NCBI GenBank assembly: GCA_035399865.1
Contig: DAOPJW010000001.1
Span: 62,001 to 126,000, forward strand
Length of the DNA: 64,000 nucleotides
From: UBA1547 sp035399865
GTDB lineage: Bacteria; Patescibacteriota; Saccharimonadia; Saccharimonadales; Saccharimonadaceae
Direction: 5' to 3'
Shown here: positions 19,008-26,423 of the stretch, one piece after another
How positions within the stretch are numbered: position 1 is the stretch's first letter
Layout of the letters: each line of letters opens with the position of its first letter
Made by a program: the position numbers and the translations under genes
Notes under the pieces: generated by a model
The model's input: only the letters and a program-made list of their open reading frames with translations
What the model was told of the DNA's origin: nothing
Databases searched by the model: none

Positions 19008-19490
19008 ATGATTAAAATTAAGAAAAATATAAAAACAAAGTTTTATGATGGATTTACAATTATTGAACTTCTTATAACTATAGTAATAATCGGGATTTTA
19101 ATTGCTATAACTTTTGTTTCTTATAATGATATTACTCAAAAATCAAAAATTGTTTTATTGCAATCAGATTTAAAGAGAGCCTCAGACATTTTAGAAATGG
19201 ATGAATTTAGTAGTAGTAATAGAAAATATCCAGCCACGAAAGAATTAGCTAATTCTGGCAATGGTTTGATACCCAGTCAGGACGTAGTATTCAATTATAC
19301 TAATATTAGCGAAGTAAATTTTTATTGTTTGACTGCCACTCATAATGACTCGCTATCCTACTACATATCGTCTTTGATCAGTACATCAATACTTGGTAAA
19401 TGTAATGATTCCTACATATTAGGTTGGGGGGAACTGGAAGTGATTATGGCAAATCAATCATACATACTACCGATGGTGGCTATGCTGTAA
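19008..19490 (+). CDS. Type IV pilin-like protein, frame interrupted at a G6 tract
   Basis: 160 residues in the frame as given. It starts at ATG 19008 with AAGGAA upstream (18994-18999). A short basic leader is followed by DGFTIIELLITIVIIGILIAI, a textbook class III prepilin signal (cleavage after Gly, Phe+1, Glu+5) and the pilin N-terminal helix. A globular region runs to ILGKCNDSYILGWG. The reading frame then enters GGGGGG (19426-19431) and continues with 17 unrelated residues to a stop. One more G would instead join it to the GTGSDYGKS frame that reaches 19747. The gene is therefore broken, phase-variable or mis-sequenced. Pilins of this kind serve attachment to hosts in Saccharibacteria. 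Confidence 0.7.
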   Translation: MIKIKKNIKTKFYDGFTIIELLITIVIIGILIAITFVSYNDITQKSKIVLLQSDLKRASDILEMDEFSSSNRKYPATKELANSGNGLIPSQDVVFNYTNISEVNFYCLTATHNDSLSYYISSLISTSILGKCNDSYILGWGELEVIMANQSYILPMVAML

Positions 19491-19747
19491 CAGGATCGAC
19501 TTCTTTTGGTGTTAGTGGTGCGACTTCCGATATGTTTATTGCTAAATATACTTATAATGGTACTATCGTAAACTGTGACACTAGTATATGTAAAACCCCA
19601 ACTATCACCGAATCTATACCATCATCATCTCTTTCTGATTTAACGGCAATTGAATACAGTTTATCAACTTCAGAAATTAATGAAACGAATCCATCAGCTA
19701 CCGAAACGAATCCATCAGCAATAGAAAAAATAATAGTATCACGATAA
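19424..19747 (+). CDS. C-terminal part of the pilin-like protein in the shifted frame
   Basis: About 107 codons continuing the pilin gene in another frame. From the G tract the translation reads GTGSDYGKSIIHTTDGGYAVTGSTS then DMFIAKY, a pattern of bacterial beta-propeller-like repeats (GG.G.DYG.SI..T.DGGY.VTG). A Ser/Thr-rich tail follows with a 21-bp tandem duplication encoding ETNPSAT and ETNPSAI. Such a tail suits an exposed adhesin. No ribosome-binding site of its own is convincing, so I read this as the second half of the 19008 gene. The full joined product would be about 247 residues. Confidence 0.55.
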   Translation: MGGTGSDYGKSIIHTTDGGYAVTGSTSFGVSGATSDMFIAKYTYNGTIVNCDTSICKTPTITESIPSSSLSDLTAIEYSLSTSEINETNPSATETNPSAIEKIIVSR

Positions 19748-19767
19748 ATATTTATTATATTTATTGT

Positions 19768-19879
19768 GCGAGAGAGGACTTGGTCACGTTTCGCGACCCC
19801 GAAAATTCACGAATGCAATCGCAGATTGCATCGGAATATTCCCTTGCGACCCGCAGACTTGCAGGTCTCACCTCCATGC
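19768..19879. repeat. Split partial copy of tRNA-Leu 3' end with an 87-bp palindromic insert
   Basis: Positions 19768-19782 match 19952-19966 of tRNA-Leu(CAG), and 19870-19879 match 19968-19977. In the real tRNA these blocks are separated by one base of the T-loop; here they are separated by 87 bp. The insert holds a perfect ATGCAATC/GATTGCAT hairpin (loop GCA) and two shorter hairpins. After the second block the similarity to tRNA ends. Confidence 0.7.
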
Positions 19880-19915
19880 TAGGGATAAAGGTAAAAATTA
19901 TCATATCAAATAAAT

Positions 19916-19944
19916 AGATGACCCATAAAGGCCATCTTTTTATT
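19916..19944. terminator. Bidirectional terminator between the pilin region and tRNA-Leu
   Basis: An 8-bp stem with one mismatch or G-U pair (AGATGACC with GGCCATCT) is followed by TTTTTATTTT on the plus strand and ATTTATTT on the minus strand. It can end both the pilin transcript and the minus-strand tRNA-Leu transcript. Confidence 0.7.
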
Positions 19945-19945
19945 T

Positions 19946-20029
19946 TGGTACGCGAGAGAGGACTTGAACCTCCATGCCTTACGGCACTAGCACCTGAAGC
20001 TAGCGTGTCTACCATTTCACCACTCGCGC
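19946..20029 (-). tRNA. tRNA-Leu (anticodon CAG)
   Basis: Minus strand begins GCGCGAG and ends TCGCGTACCA, so CCA is encoded. The anticodon stem CTAGC/GCTAG encloses loop TTCAGGT, giving anticodon CAG for codon CTG. A long variable arm (GCCGTAAGGC) and the T-arm GGAGGTTCAAGTCC are typical of tRNA-Leu. Nearly identical to the tRNA-Leu at 21837 outside the anticodon stem. Confidence 0.95.
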
Positions 20030-20081
20030 ATGTACTAATAATACATTTTAGAATAACGTTATTTTATAAGTTAAGCAAATT

Positions 20082-21722
20082 TTAATCAGTGGGTGAGTAC
20101 ATTGAGATGTCAGTCATACCGTAATCTGGGTTAAGCTGTGATATTAATGTTTTTAAGTCAGAATCTTGTTTAACACCAGGGTTTAGAGTCCCAAATGGGT
20201 CAAATACTTTTCGAATTTGATCATAAACATCTAGTAAATCTTTATCAATTTGTAAACGGGATGCGGTAGCTTTCAACCTACCTTCACTTGAATCGGCCGA
20301 TATATTTCCATCAAACTTAGCAACGAGATCAATATAATCAGAAATTAACTTCAATGCTTTTTGTTTGTCGCTTACGCTATGTAAATTCAAAGTTGGACGA
20401 GCATTTATTACTCCATCAAGCCATCGGATGTGCATCGGAAGTGTAACATGATGTTTTTTGGCAAGTTCATTCAATTCATCAATGAATTCTTCCCGTCTAT
20501 TGTTGGCAACTGATGCCCCGTCGATTATTGGTGGCATTGATTCCTCTTTTAATTTAGGTTGCATAACTGTAGCAAAAACATCTCTAATTGCATATAATTC
20601 TTCGTTTGGATATTTACTGCCTGTTGAGAATACCGATGCATTAATTTTTGAAAGTTTTTTAAGTGCTTGTTTTTCCTTGTTACGTTGAGTTCTTTCGTTA
20701 AAATCATTGAAACTCATAAACATTACGCATTCGATATTTTTATTATCGGAATTAAAGAATGGATATGTTTTCCCGTAAGCTAATGCCATTTTATAAAGTT
20801 CACCATCAAAGATTTCTAATGAAGATGGTTGTAAATTCATCATAATATCTGCGGTGTCTCTTGCTATTTCTGCACTATCAAACGTAGCAACGATAATGGA
20901 TTCTGTATCATTGTAATACTCTACCCTTAGTACGATTTCAGAAATAATCCCTAATGTTCCTTGACTGCCGATAAATAATGGCGATAAATCAAAGGAACCA
21001 TCGCGTCTTTTTACTTTTGCGATACCTGGGTATCCAATATTATCTCTTTTTTCGTATTTAATTTTATCGAAAATAATATCTTTATTATCTTCTAAAATAC
21101 CGTCAATTTTTCGATAAATTTCACCTTCAAAGGTTTGCAATCCCTTTTTTTTGTCTAAATCACGACTAGTAATTCTACTTGACTCAATAATGTCGCCATT
21201 AGCCAAAACTATTTCCATTCTTGATATAAACGCTCCGATAGGACCATAAACACCAGAGTATTGACCACTATAATTATTAGCGACAGCACCTCCAATCGTA
21301 CTGTATTCAGCACTTGACGGATAAACTGGAATGTATGTTCCATTAGACTCTAACACCTGATTTAATGCTCCGAATCTAACACCTGGTTGAGTATGTACAA
21401 ACTGGTCTTTATTTTTTGGATTTACAAATAATACCTTATTCATGTGGGCGATAGTGTTTATAATTATTCCTTTACCAATAGCTCCACCGTTTTTGTCAGA
21501 TCCTGAACCTCGAACGGTCATCGGCAAGACATGACCTTTTTCGGCTAATTGCCAAGTAAATCTAGCGATTTTTCGAATATCATTAGTAACTCTTGGATTG
21601 ATTACCATTTCAGGGAGAATGGTTAAAATACTTCCATCGCGTGAGAATTTTTTTCGAATAGAATCAGCATTGTATACTTCACCCAAAATATGTTCATTAA
21701 GATATTGTGCAATTTTACTCAT
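20082..21722 (-). CDS. FAD-linked oxidase/dehydrogenase (GlcD/PCMH type)
   Basis: 546 residues. An N-terminal PCMH-type FAD-binding domain carries the flavin-binding pattern PGVRFGALNQVLESNG, PVYPSSAEYSTIGGAVANN and GSQGTLGIISEIVLRV. A C-terminal FAD-oxidase domain ends with FDPFGTLNPGVK. The family includes glycolate and D-lactate dehydrogenases; the substrate here is not evident, but D-lactate is plausible (inference). No iron-sulfur domain is fused. The gene is alone on its strand between two tRNA-Leu genes of opposite orientation, so it is bracketed by about 84-bp inverted repeats. Confidence 0.88.
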   Translation of the reverse strand: MSKIAQYLNEHILGEVYNADSIRKKFSRDGSILTILPEMVINPRVTNDIRKIARFTWQLAEKGHVLPMTVRGSGSDKNGGAIGKGIIINTIAHMNKVLFVNPKNKDQFVHTQPGVRFGALNQVLESNGTYIPVYPSSAEYSTIGGAVANNYSGQYSGVYGPIGAFISRMEIVLANGDIIESSRITSRDLDKKKGLQTFEGEIYRKIDGILEDNKDIIFDKIKYEKRDNIGYPGIAKVKRRDGSFDLSPLFIGSQGTLGIISEIVLRVEYYNDTESIIVATFDSAEIARDTADIMMNLQPSSLEIFDGELYKMALAYGKTYPFFNSDNKNIECVMFMSFNDFNERTQRNKEKQALKKLSKINASVFSTGSKYPNEELYAIRDVFATVMQPKLKEESMPPIIDGASVANNRREEFIDELNELAKKHHVTLPMHIRWLDGVINARPTLNLHSVSDKQKALKLISDYIDLVAKFDGNISADSSEGRLKATASRLQIDKDLLDVYDQIRKVFDPFGTLNPGVKQDSDLKTLISQLNPDYGMTDISMYSPTD

Positions 21723-21836
21723 TAAATATTACCCTCGCAGTATTACTTTATTTATGATAGCACAAGCAACATCTTGAAAATAGTTGTTATTTTTCCACTT
21801 TATAGTTTAAGATGATTTTGCTATAATAAATTTCAT

Positions 21837-21920
21837 GCGCGAGTGGTGGAATGGTAGACACGCTGGCCTTAGGAGCCAGTGCCGTAAGGCATGGAGGTTC
21901 AAGTCCTCTCTCGCGTACCA
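21837..21920 (+). tRNA. tRNA-Leu (anticodon TAG)
   Basis: Begins GCGCGAG and ends TCGCGTACCA with encoded CCA. The anticodon stem CTGGC/GCCAG encloses CTTAGGA, giving anticodon TAG (codon CTA and wobble). TATAAT lies at 21822-21827, ten bases upstream of the mature 5' end. Variable arm and T-arm match the minus-strand tRNA-Leu at 19946. Confidence 0.95.
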
Positions 21921-22239
21921 AATACTATTGTATATTTATTCATTTTATGTTAATAATATATTAGAACTTTTACATCATATCTTGAGATTTGAGAATGGCG
22001 TTATATATTTATTCAGAATGAATAAATACAATGCGCTATCCTCAATAAGATTGAGGTGGCTAATTTTTTTAAAAAAGGGAGTGGTTAGTTGTCTCAATTT
22101 ATTTACCATGTTTTGATGTATTTTTAGTTTAATCAAGTAATTATTGGGACATTATTAACTTGAAACAATAAATTACAGTTCTTTTACAATTACATACTGT
22201 ATATATTTTGTGTTTAAAACAAAAAAAGGAGTGGTATTT
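21921..22239 (+). other. Intergenic stretch with hairpins and a 12-codon ORF
   Basis: No normal gene is seen. It holds a hairpin TATTTATTC/GAATAAATA near 22007-22030, and a CCTCAAT/ATTGAGG hairpin near 22040-22057 followed after 7 nt by seven T residues, which looks like a terminator. After it a strong Shine-Dalgarno (GGGAGTGG, about 22077-22084) precedes TTG 22089, which opens only 12 codons before TAG at 22125. The remainder is the leader of the next gene. Confidence 0.5.
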
Positions 22240-23082
22240 TTGAAAAAATCTAGTAATCTTGAACAGTTAAGTCCGTACTATTCAGCTTTGAACTCTAGGA
22301 TTATTCATGGCGATTTAAGGATTCAAGATGTAGTTGTTGGTTTGAAGGGAATATTAGATGGCACTTATCCCGTTAAGCAAGTTAGTCCAGTTTGGTATGA
22401 CTATGATAAAAATCATCCCAAAAAACCGTGGAACAAATCTTTGAAAAGGCAAGCTGCAAGAATTAGACAATTGAATCTATTACGTAATTGGAACCTAAGC
22501 GATTTTTCTATACCTTATGATATTGTTGAAAGCTTTGTCCCAAAAACGGATACCGAAGTCCTGATACTCGTCCCGTATTTACCTAGTAAAGATAATAATG
22601 GTTGTCTTCTAAGGACTATAAGGGAATTTTGGCAAATCATAGACCCTCCGGAAGGTTATAAGAAAGATTACGGTAAGCATTTATCCGAATCAAGTTTTGA
22701 AAACATCAAATCTATATATGATTCTAATTTTCCGTCTTGTGTCAAATTGGTCGCAATTGATTTAAATTCGCACGTGGATGTTGGTAAACTACCTTCATTT
22801 TCACAAAATGGTCAATATTTAGCTGGGTTTGAAGTTTTAATGTCTGCGATATACTTTCCAAAATGGTTAGAATCAATTAAGGACGGAAAAATCAATCCTC
22901 AACCTAAAATGGCCGGACTATATATCAATTATGCAGAAAAAGATATCGAAAAGACGGTTCCGTTGACAATTGGATATAATGGTAAAAACCAACGCCTAAT
23001 ACTAGGAACGGAATTACCGAAAAGTTGTAAACATTATTCGATCGTTACGATTAGAGAATTAGCAGTATGTAATAAAATGTAG
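22240..23082 (+). CDS. Unknown conserved-looking protein
   Basis: About 280 residues, not recognised. I place the start at TTG 22240 because AAAGGAG lies 8 nt upstream at 22226-22232; a GTG at 22210 is also in frame. It starts MKKSSNLEQLSPYYSALNS. There is no signal peptide or transmembrane helix. The middle has hydrophobic strands alternating with helices (TDTEVLILVPYLPS, CVKLVAIDLNSH, GQYLAGFEVLMSAIYFPKWLE), which suggests a folded alpha/beta enzyme or binding protein, but no catalytic motif is evident. It is a single-gene unit closed by a terminator, and it uses the strong-SD plus TTG pattern of the other unknown genes here. Confidence 0.6.
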   Translation: MKKSSNLEQLSPYYSALNSRIIHGDLRIQDVVVGLKGILDGTYPVKQVSPVWYDYDKNHPKKPWNKSLKRQAARIRQLNLLRNWNLSDFSIPYDIVESFVPKTDTEVLILVPYLPSKDNNGCLLRTIREFWQIIDPPEGYKKDYGKHLSESSFENIKSIYDSNFPSCVKLVAIDLNSHVDVGKLPSFSQNGQYLAGFEVLMSAIYFPKWLESIKDGKINPQPKMAGLYINYAEKDIEKTVPLTIGYNGKNQRLILGTELPKSCKHYSIVTIRELAVCNKM

Positions 23083-23098
23083 ATTTTTATCTACAATC

Positions 23099-23125
23099 AG
23101 CCCGATATTTTTCGGGCTATTTTAT
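23099..23125 (+). terminator. Intrinsic terminator after the unknown gene at 22240
   Basis: Stem AGCCCGA (23099-23105) with TCGGGCT (23112-23118), loop TATTTT, then ATTTTATTT. Confidence 0.85.
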
Positions 23126-23143
23126 TTGATATAGAATATATCT

Positions 23144-23770
23144 ATGGATAAAAATGAAATTGGAGTAGGACCACATCCAAAACCTTGGCCAATTGATGAT
23201 AAATATGATCCAGAATTGCTCGAGAATGGCGATAAGCGTAATGTTCTGGATAAATATAGATATTGGAAAGTAGAGTCCATAAAAAATGATTTGGATAAAT
23301 CGCGTACTTCTTTACATATTGCTGTAGAAAATTGGCAACACGATTTAAATATTGGTTCAATCGTTAGATCTGCTAACGCGTTTAATGTCGATACAGTTCA
23401 TATCATAGGCAAAAAACATTGGAATCGTCGAGGTGCGATGGTTACTGATCGTTATATGAATATCGTTCATTATAAAACCGTTCAAGAATTCGTTAATAAG
23501 ATGAAATCAGAAAATCGTCACATTATTGCATTTGATATCGTCCATGGTGCAGAAAATTTGAATGATTCCGAATTGCCTAAAAAATCAGTTTTTGTTTTTG
23601 GCGGTGAAGGACCAGGGTTAAGCAAAGAGATGAAAATGGAGGCAGAAAAAACCATTATGATTGAACAATTTGGCTCGACCCGTTCAGTCAACGTCGGTGT
23701 TGCAGCCGGTATCGCTATGTATGTCTGGTTACAGAGAAATATTATCAGGGTTGGAACCCTGATAAGTTAA
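23144..23770 (+). CDS. TrmH/SpoU family RNA 2'-O-methyltransferase
   Basis: 208 residues with a SPOUT knot. Motif 1 is NIGSIVRSANAF (about 68-79), motif 2 is FGGEGPGLSKE (about 149-159), and motif 3 is RSVNVGVAAGIAMYVW (about 180-195). It methylates ribose in tRNA or rRNA; the exact target cannot be told. An N-terminal extension of about 55 residues precedes the SPOUT domain. TAGAAT at 23132-23137 ends 6 nt before the ATG, so initiation is probably leaderless, with the promoter overlapping the upstream terminator. A perfect 11-bp inverted repeat (23742-23752 with 23755-23765) lies in the last codons, without a T run. Confidence 0.9.
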   Translation: MDKNEIGVGPHPKPWPIDDKYDPELLENGDKRNVLDKYRYWKVESIKNDLDKSRTSLHIAVENWQHDLNIGSIVRSANAFNVDTVHIIGKKHWNRRGAMVTDRYMNIVHYKTVQEFVNKMKSENRHIIAFDIVHGAENLNDSELPKKSVFVFGGEGPGLSKEMKMEAEKTIMIEQFGSTRSVNVGVAAGIAMYVWLQRNIIRVGTLIS

Positions 23771-23851
23771 ATTTAAGAATTGTGATTTTTAATTTTCATT
23801 ATTTTAATGAGAAATGTTGTAATTTAAAGATAATAATGTAAAGATAATCTG

Positions 23852-25138
23852 ATGAAGACTACTATCAAAAATATATCAGACACAAAAGTTGAACTAACGG
23901 TTATTATTGATGCTGGAGAGCTATCTATTGCAGAGCAAGTTGCAACGGTAAAATTAACTCGTGATGTCAAGGTATCAGGATTTCGTAAAGGGAAAACGCC
24001 GGTTTCAATAGCTAAAAAAAATATCGACCCGAATGTACTACAAGAACAAACAATAGAAAATGCACTGAATAATGCAATTGCGACTGCATTTGTCAAAGAA
24101 AAAATACAAGTTTTAGACAGGCCGATGGTTAGTATACGTAAATTTGTTCCAAATGAAATTCTTGAATTTACTGCTGAAGTAGAAATACTACCGAACATTA
24201 AACTTGGTGATTACAAGAAATTGAAAATTACAGATGAAAAAATTTCTGTATCAGAAAAAGATGTCGATGAAATTATCGAACGAATCAGACGAAGCTTAAT
24301 CCAAAAGAAAGAAGTGAAAAAAGTTGCCAAGATAAAAGACGAAGTATTGATAGATTTTGTTGGTAAAAAAGACGGTGTTGTATTCGAAGGTGGCTCTAGT
24401 AAAGATTTCAATCTAGAACTTGGTTCAGGTCAATTTATTCCTGGATTTGAAGAAGGTATTGTTGGACATAAAGAAAGTGATATTTTTGATTTAGACCTGA
24501 CTTTTCCAGATGATTACAACAGTGATGAAATGAAGGGTAAAAAAGTCACTTTTTCCGTGACTTTAAAGAAAGTTTACGAGCTTACGTTGCCTGAGATTGA
24601 TGATTCTCTTGCTCAAAAAGCGGGTCCATTCAAAACTTTAAAGGAATTAAAAACTGATATAAAAACAGAGCTCAAGAAACAAAAAGAACGTGAACTTGCA
24701 GAAAAAACGAAAGAAGATTTAGTAAACCAACTTGTAGAAAAAAGTCATGTTCCAATGCCAGAAGTTTTAATTAATGATCAGATTGAGTCGATAGAAAAAG
24801 ACTTTACGAATAATTTAATGTATCAAGGACTTTCCTTGGATCAATACTTGAAAAGTAATGGTTTTGAGTCAAAACAAGTTTGGATTGATAAGGAAATAAA
24901 ATTAATTGCAGAAAAACGTGTTAAATCTGGATTAGTTTTAGCCGAACTAAGTAAAATAGAAAAGATTGAAGCAACAACAGAAGAATTAGATAATCGAGTT
25001 GAAATGTTCAAACAACAATATACCAACAATGCTGAAGCCTTGAAACAATTTGATAATCCCGAAGTTCGTCGTGATATCGCTAATAGATTATTAACTGAAA
25101 AAACAGTTGAAAAATTATTAGAATTGAATAAAAAATAA
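23852..25138 (+). CDS. tig: Trigger factor (ribosome-associated chaperone)
   Basis: 428 residues, the usual length. The ribosome-binding loop GFRKGKTP is at about 45-52. A central FKBP-type prolyl isomerase domain (about 155-245) has DEVLIDFVGKKDG and FIPGFEEGIVG. A helical C-terminal arm region (about 250-428) follows. It binds nascent chains at the exit tunnel near L23. No clear Shine-Dalgarno lies before ATG 23852. It is followed by a small unknown gene and clpP; the tig-clpP proximity resembles the tig-clpP-clpX order of many bacteria, though clpX is absent here. Confidence 0.96.
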   Translation: MKTTIKNISDTKVELTVIIDAGELSIAEQVATVKLTRDVKVSGFRKGKTPVSIAKKNIDPNVLQEQTIENALNNAIATAFVKEKIQVLDRPMVSIRKFVPNEILEFTAEVEILPNIKLGDYKKLKITDEKISVSEKDVDEIIERIRRSLIQKKEVKKVAKIKDEVLIDFVGKKDGVVFEGGSSKDFNLELGSGQFIPGFEEGIVGHKESDIFDLDLTFPDDYNSDEMKGKKVTFSVTLKKVYELTLPEIDDSLAQKAGPFKTLKELKTDIKTELKKQKERELAEKTKEDLVNQLVEKSHVPMPEVLINDQIESIEKDFTNNLMYQGLSLDQYLKSNGFESKQVWIDKEIKLIAEKRVKSGLVLAELSKIEKIEATTEELDNRVEMFKQQYTNNAEALKQFDNPEVRRDIANRLLTEKTVEKLLELNKK

Positions 25139-25232
25139 TCTGAATTTTAATTAGATTGACAAAATTTAGTTTATATACAAATATAACACTAGGGAAAATG
25201 GCTCTTTTATATATAACAAGGAGGTGGACTGG

Positions 25233-25511
25233 TTGGTAATTGATATTATGTCAATAACTTATGGTGCTATCTTGATTATCATTCAACCATTACTATATGC
25301 AAATATTTTTAAATATAATAAATGCGGTTTATATTACGTAATAAGTGCAATAGCTTTTATTATCGCACTTTGTGCATACTCGATAGCCATAGATGTTAAT
25401 GGTACAGTTTTACTAACAAATAGTTCTAACTATATTACATGGAGAAACACCACGATAATGTATTGGACTAGTATCTGTTCATTCTTATTTTTAAATCTCA
25501 GTTTTAGATAA
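25233..25511 (+). CDS. Small membrane protein of unknown function
   Basis: 92 residues. I place the start at TTG 25233, preceded by AAGGAGGTG, a near-perfect Shine-Dalgarno ending about 7 nt upstream. Three hydrophobic segments are visible (about 6-22, 30-50 and 74-90) with few charges, so it is likely an integral membrane protein. TTGACA at 25156-25161 is a candidate -35 box, but the -10 is ambiguous. The gene stands alone between tig and clpP with its own terminator. I do not recognise the family. Confidence 0.55.
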   Translation: MVIDIMSITYGAILIIIQPLLYANIFKYNKCGLYYVISAIAFIIALCAYSIAIDVNGTVLLTNSSNYITWRNTTIMYWTSICSFLFLNLSFR

Positions 25512-25526
25512 GCCATCGCTTCCCTT

Positions 25527-25559
25527 TTCCCTCAATCAATGATTGAGGGAAATATTTTG
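25527..25559 (+). terminator. Intrinsic terminator before clpP
   Basis: Perfect 11-bp stem (25527-25537 with 25541-25551), loop AAT, then ATATTTTGT. It separates the small membrane gene from the clpP promoter. Confidence 0.85.
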
Positions 25560-25562
25560 TCA

Positions 25563-25589
25563 TTAGCACTCGCTTGATTTGAGTGCTAA
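25563..25589 (+). promoter_or_regulatory. CIRCE operator overlapping the clpP promoter
   Basis: Perfect TTAGCACTC-N9-GAGTGCTAA. The loop contains the -35 TTGATT (25574-25579); a 17-nt spacer leads to TACAAT (25597-25602), which ends 7 nt before the clpP ATG. Same architecture as at clpC, so HrcA should control both. Confidence 0.9.
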
Positions 25590-25609
25590 TTTTATATACA
25601 ATAAATATT

Positions 25610-26206
25610 ATGAATAAAGCATCAAATTATTTAATACCTACGGTTATCGAAAAAACATACGAAGGTGAGCGAGCTTTTGATATTTACTCTCGTCTTCTGA
25701 ATGAAAGAATTATATTTTTAGGAGAACAAGTTAACGAGGCATCTGCTAATACAGTGGTAGCACAGCTATTACATCTAGCCTATACTGACCCTAAAAAAGA
25801 TATAAAGCTATATATTAATAGCCCTGGCGGTAGTGTTTATGACGGAATGGCAATCTACGATACAATGCAGTATATTTCGCCTGATGTTCAGACAATCGGT
25901 ATCGGGTTACAGGCCAGTATGGGTGCGTTTTTGCTATCGAGTGGTGCGAAAGGTAAGAGGTTTTTGTTGCCACATAGCAAAGTGATGATTCATCAACCGA
26001 GTCATGCAACGCGAGGAAAAGTTACTGATATGGAGATTGATCTCAAAGAGGGAATTGCAGTGAAAGAAATGTTGGCTGAACTATTAGCAAAAAACACTGG
26101 TCAAAAATTATCTAAAGTCAAAGATGATATGGAGAGAGATTATTGGATGTCACCAAAAGAAGCAAAAGAATATGGTCTGGTTGACGAAATAATTACGAAA
26201 TCATAA
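25610..26206 (+). CDS. clpP: ATP-dependent Clp protease proteolytic subunit ClpP
   Basis: 198 residues. Serine protease that forms the double heptameric ring of Clp proteases. The oxyanion strand YINSPGGSVYDGMAIYD, nucleophile region QASMGAFLLSSG (catalytic Ser), HQPSHATRG with the catalytic His, and a late Asp in the DEI segment are all present. I start at ATG 25610 rather than the GTG at 25583: the latter lies inside the CIRCE repeat upstream of the -10 box and cannot be on the transcript. The partner ATPase clpC is at 4326 under the same operator. Confidence 0.97.
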   Translation: MNKASNYLIPTVIEKTYEGERAFDIYSRLLNERIIFLGEQVNEASANTVVAQLLHLAYTDPKKDIKLYINSPGGSVYDGMAIYDTMQYISPDVQTIGIGLQASMGAFLLSSGAKGKRFLLPHSKVMIHQPSHATRGKVTDMEIDLKEGIAVKEMLAELLAKNTGQKLSKVKDDMERDYWMSPKEAKEYGLVDEIITKS

Positions 26207-26233
26207 AAATATAATTACTCCTAACAAATAGTG

Positions 26234-26423
26234 TTGACAATTTGTTTATAATACTAAATAATAATTACAAGAAGTAGTGTAGCTGTGGTTATCTATGTCT
26301 TTTTGTATTAGTGGCATATACAATTGACGACCTCAGTTAAGGGAATCTTCGGCGCCAAAGAAACCCTTCGCTTACAATGAAGCGGAAATAATTACAATTC
26401 ATCTATAAGGAGTACTATAATTT
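26234..26423 (+). promoter_or_regulatory. rpoB promoter and structured leader
   Basis: TTGACA at 26234-26239, a 17-nt spacer and AATAAT at 26257-26262, so transcription starts near 26269. The leader of about 155 nt holds a two-part stem near 26340-26368 (AAGGG...TCTT paired with AAGA...CCCTT, symmetric AA/AA internal loop) and a CGCTT/AAGCG hairpin just before the AAGGAG Shine-Dalgarno. The rplJ-rplL genes that usually precede rpoB are absent, so this leader may carry local control (inference). Confidence 0.55.

Noticed and set aside
21835..22116. Open frame of 93 codons starting at the tRNA-Leu
   Set aside because: Its first half is the tRNA-Leu(TAG) gene read as protein; no ribosome-binding site.
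23742..23765. Terminator at the end of the SpoU methylase gene
   Set aside because: A perfect 11-bp inverted repeat exists but lies within the last codons and has no T run; left unassigned.
26263..26423. L10/L12-type autoregulatory leader before rpoB
   Set aside because: rplJ and rplL are not here and I could not match the L10-binding kink-turn; kept only as a structured leader.
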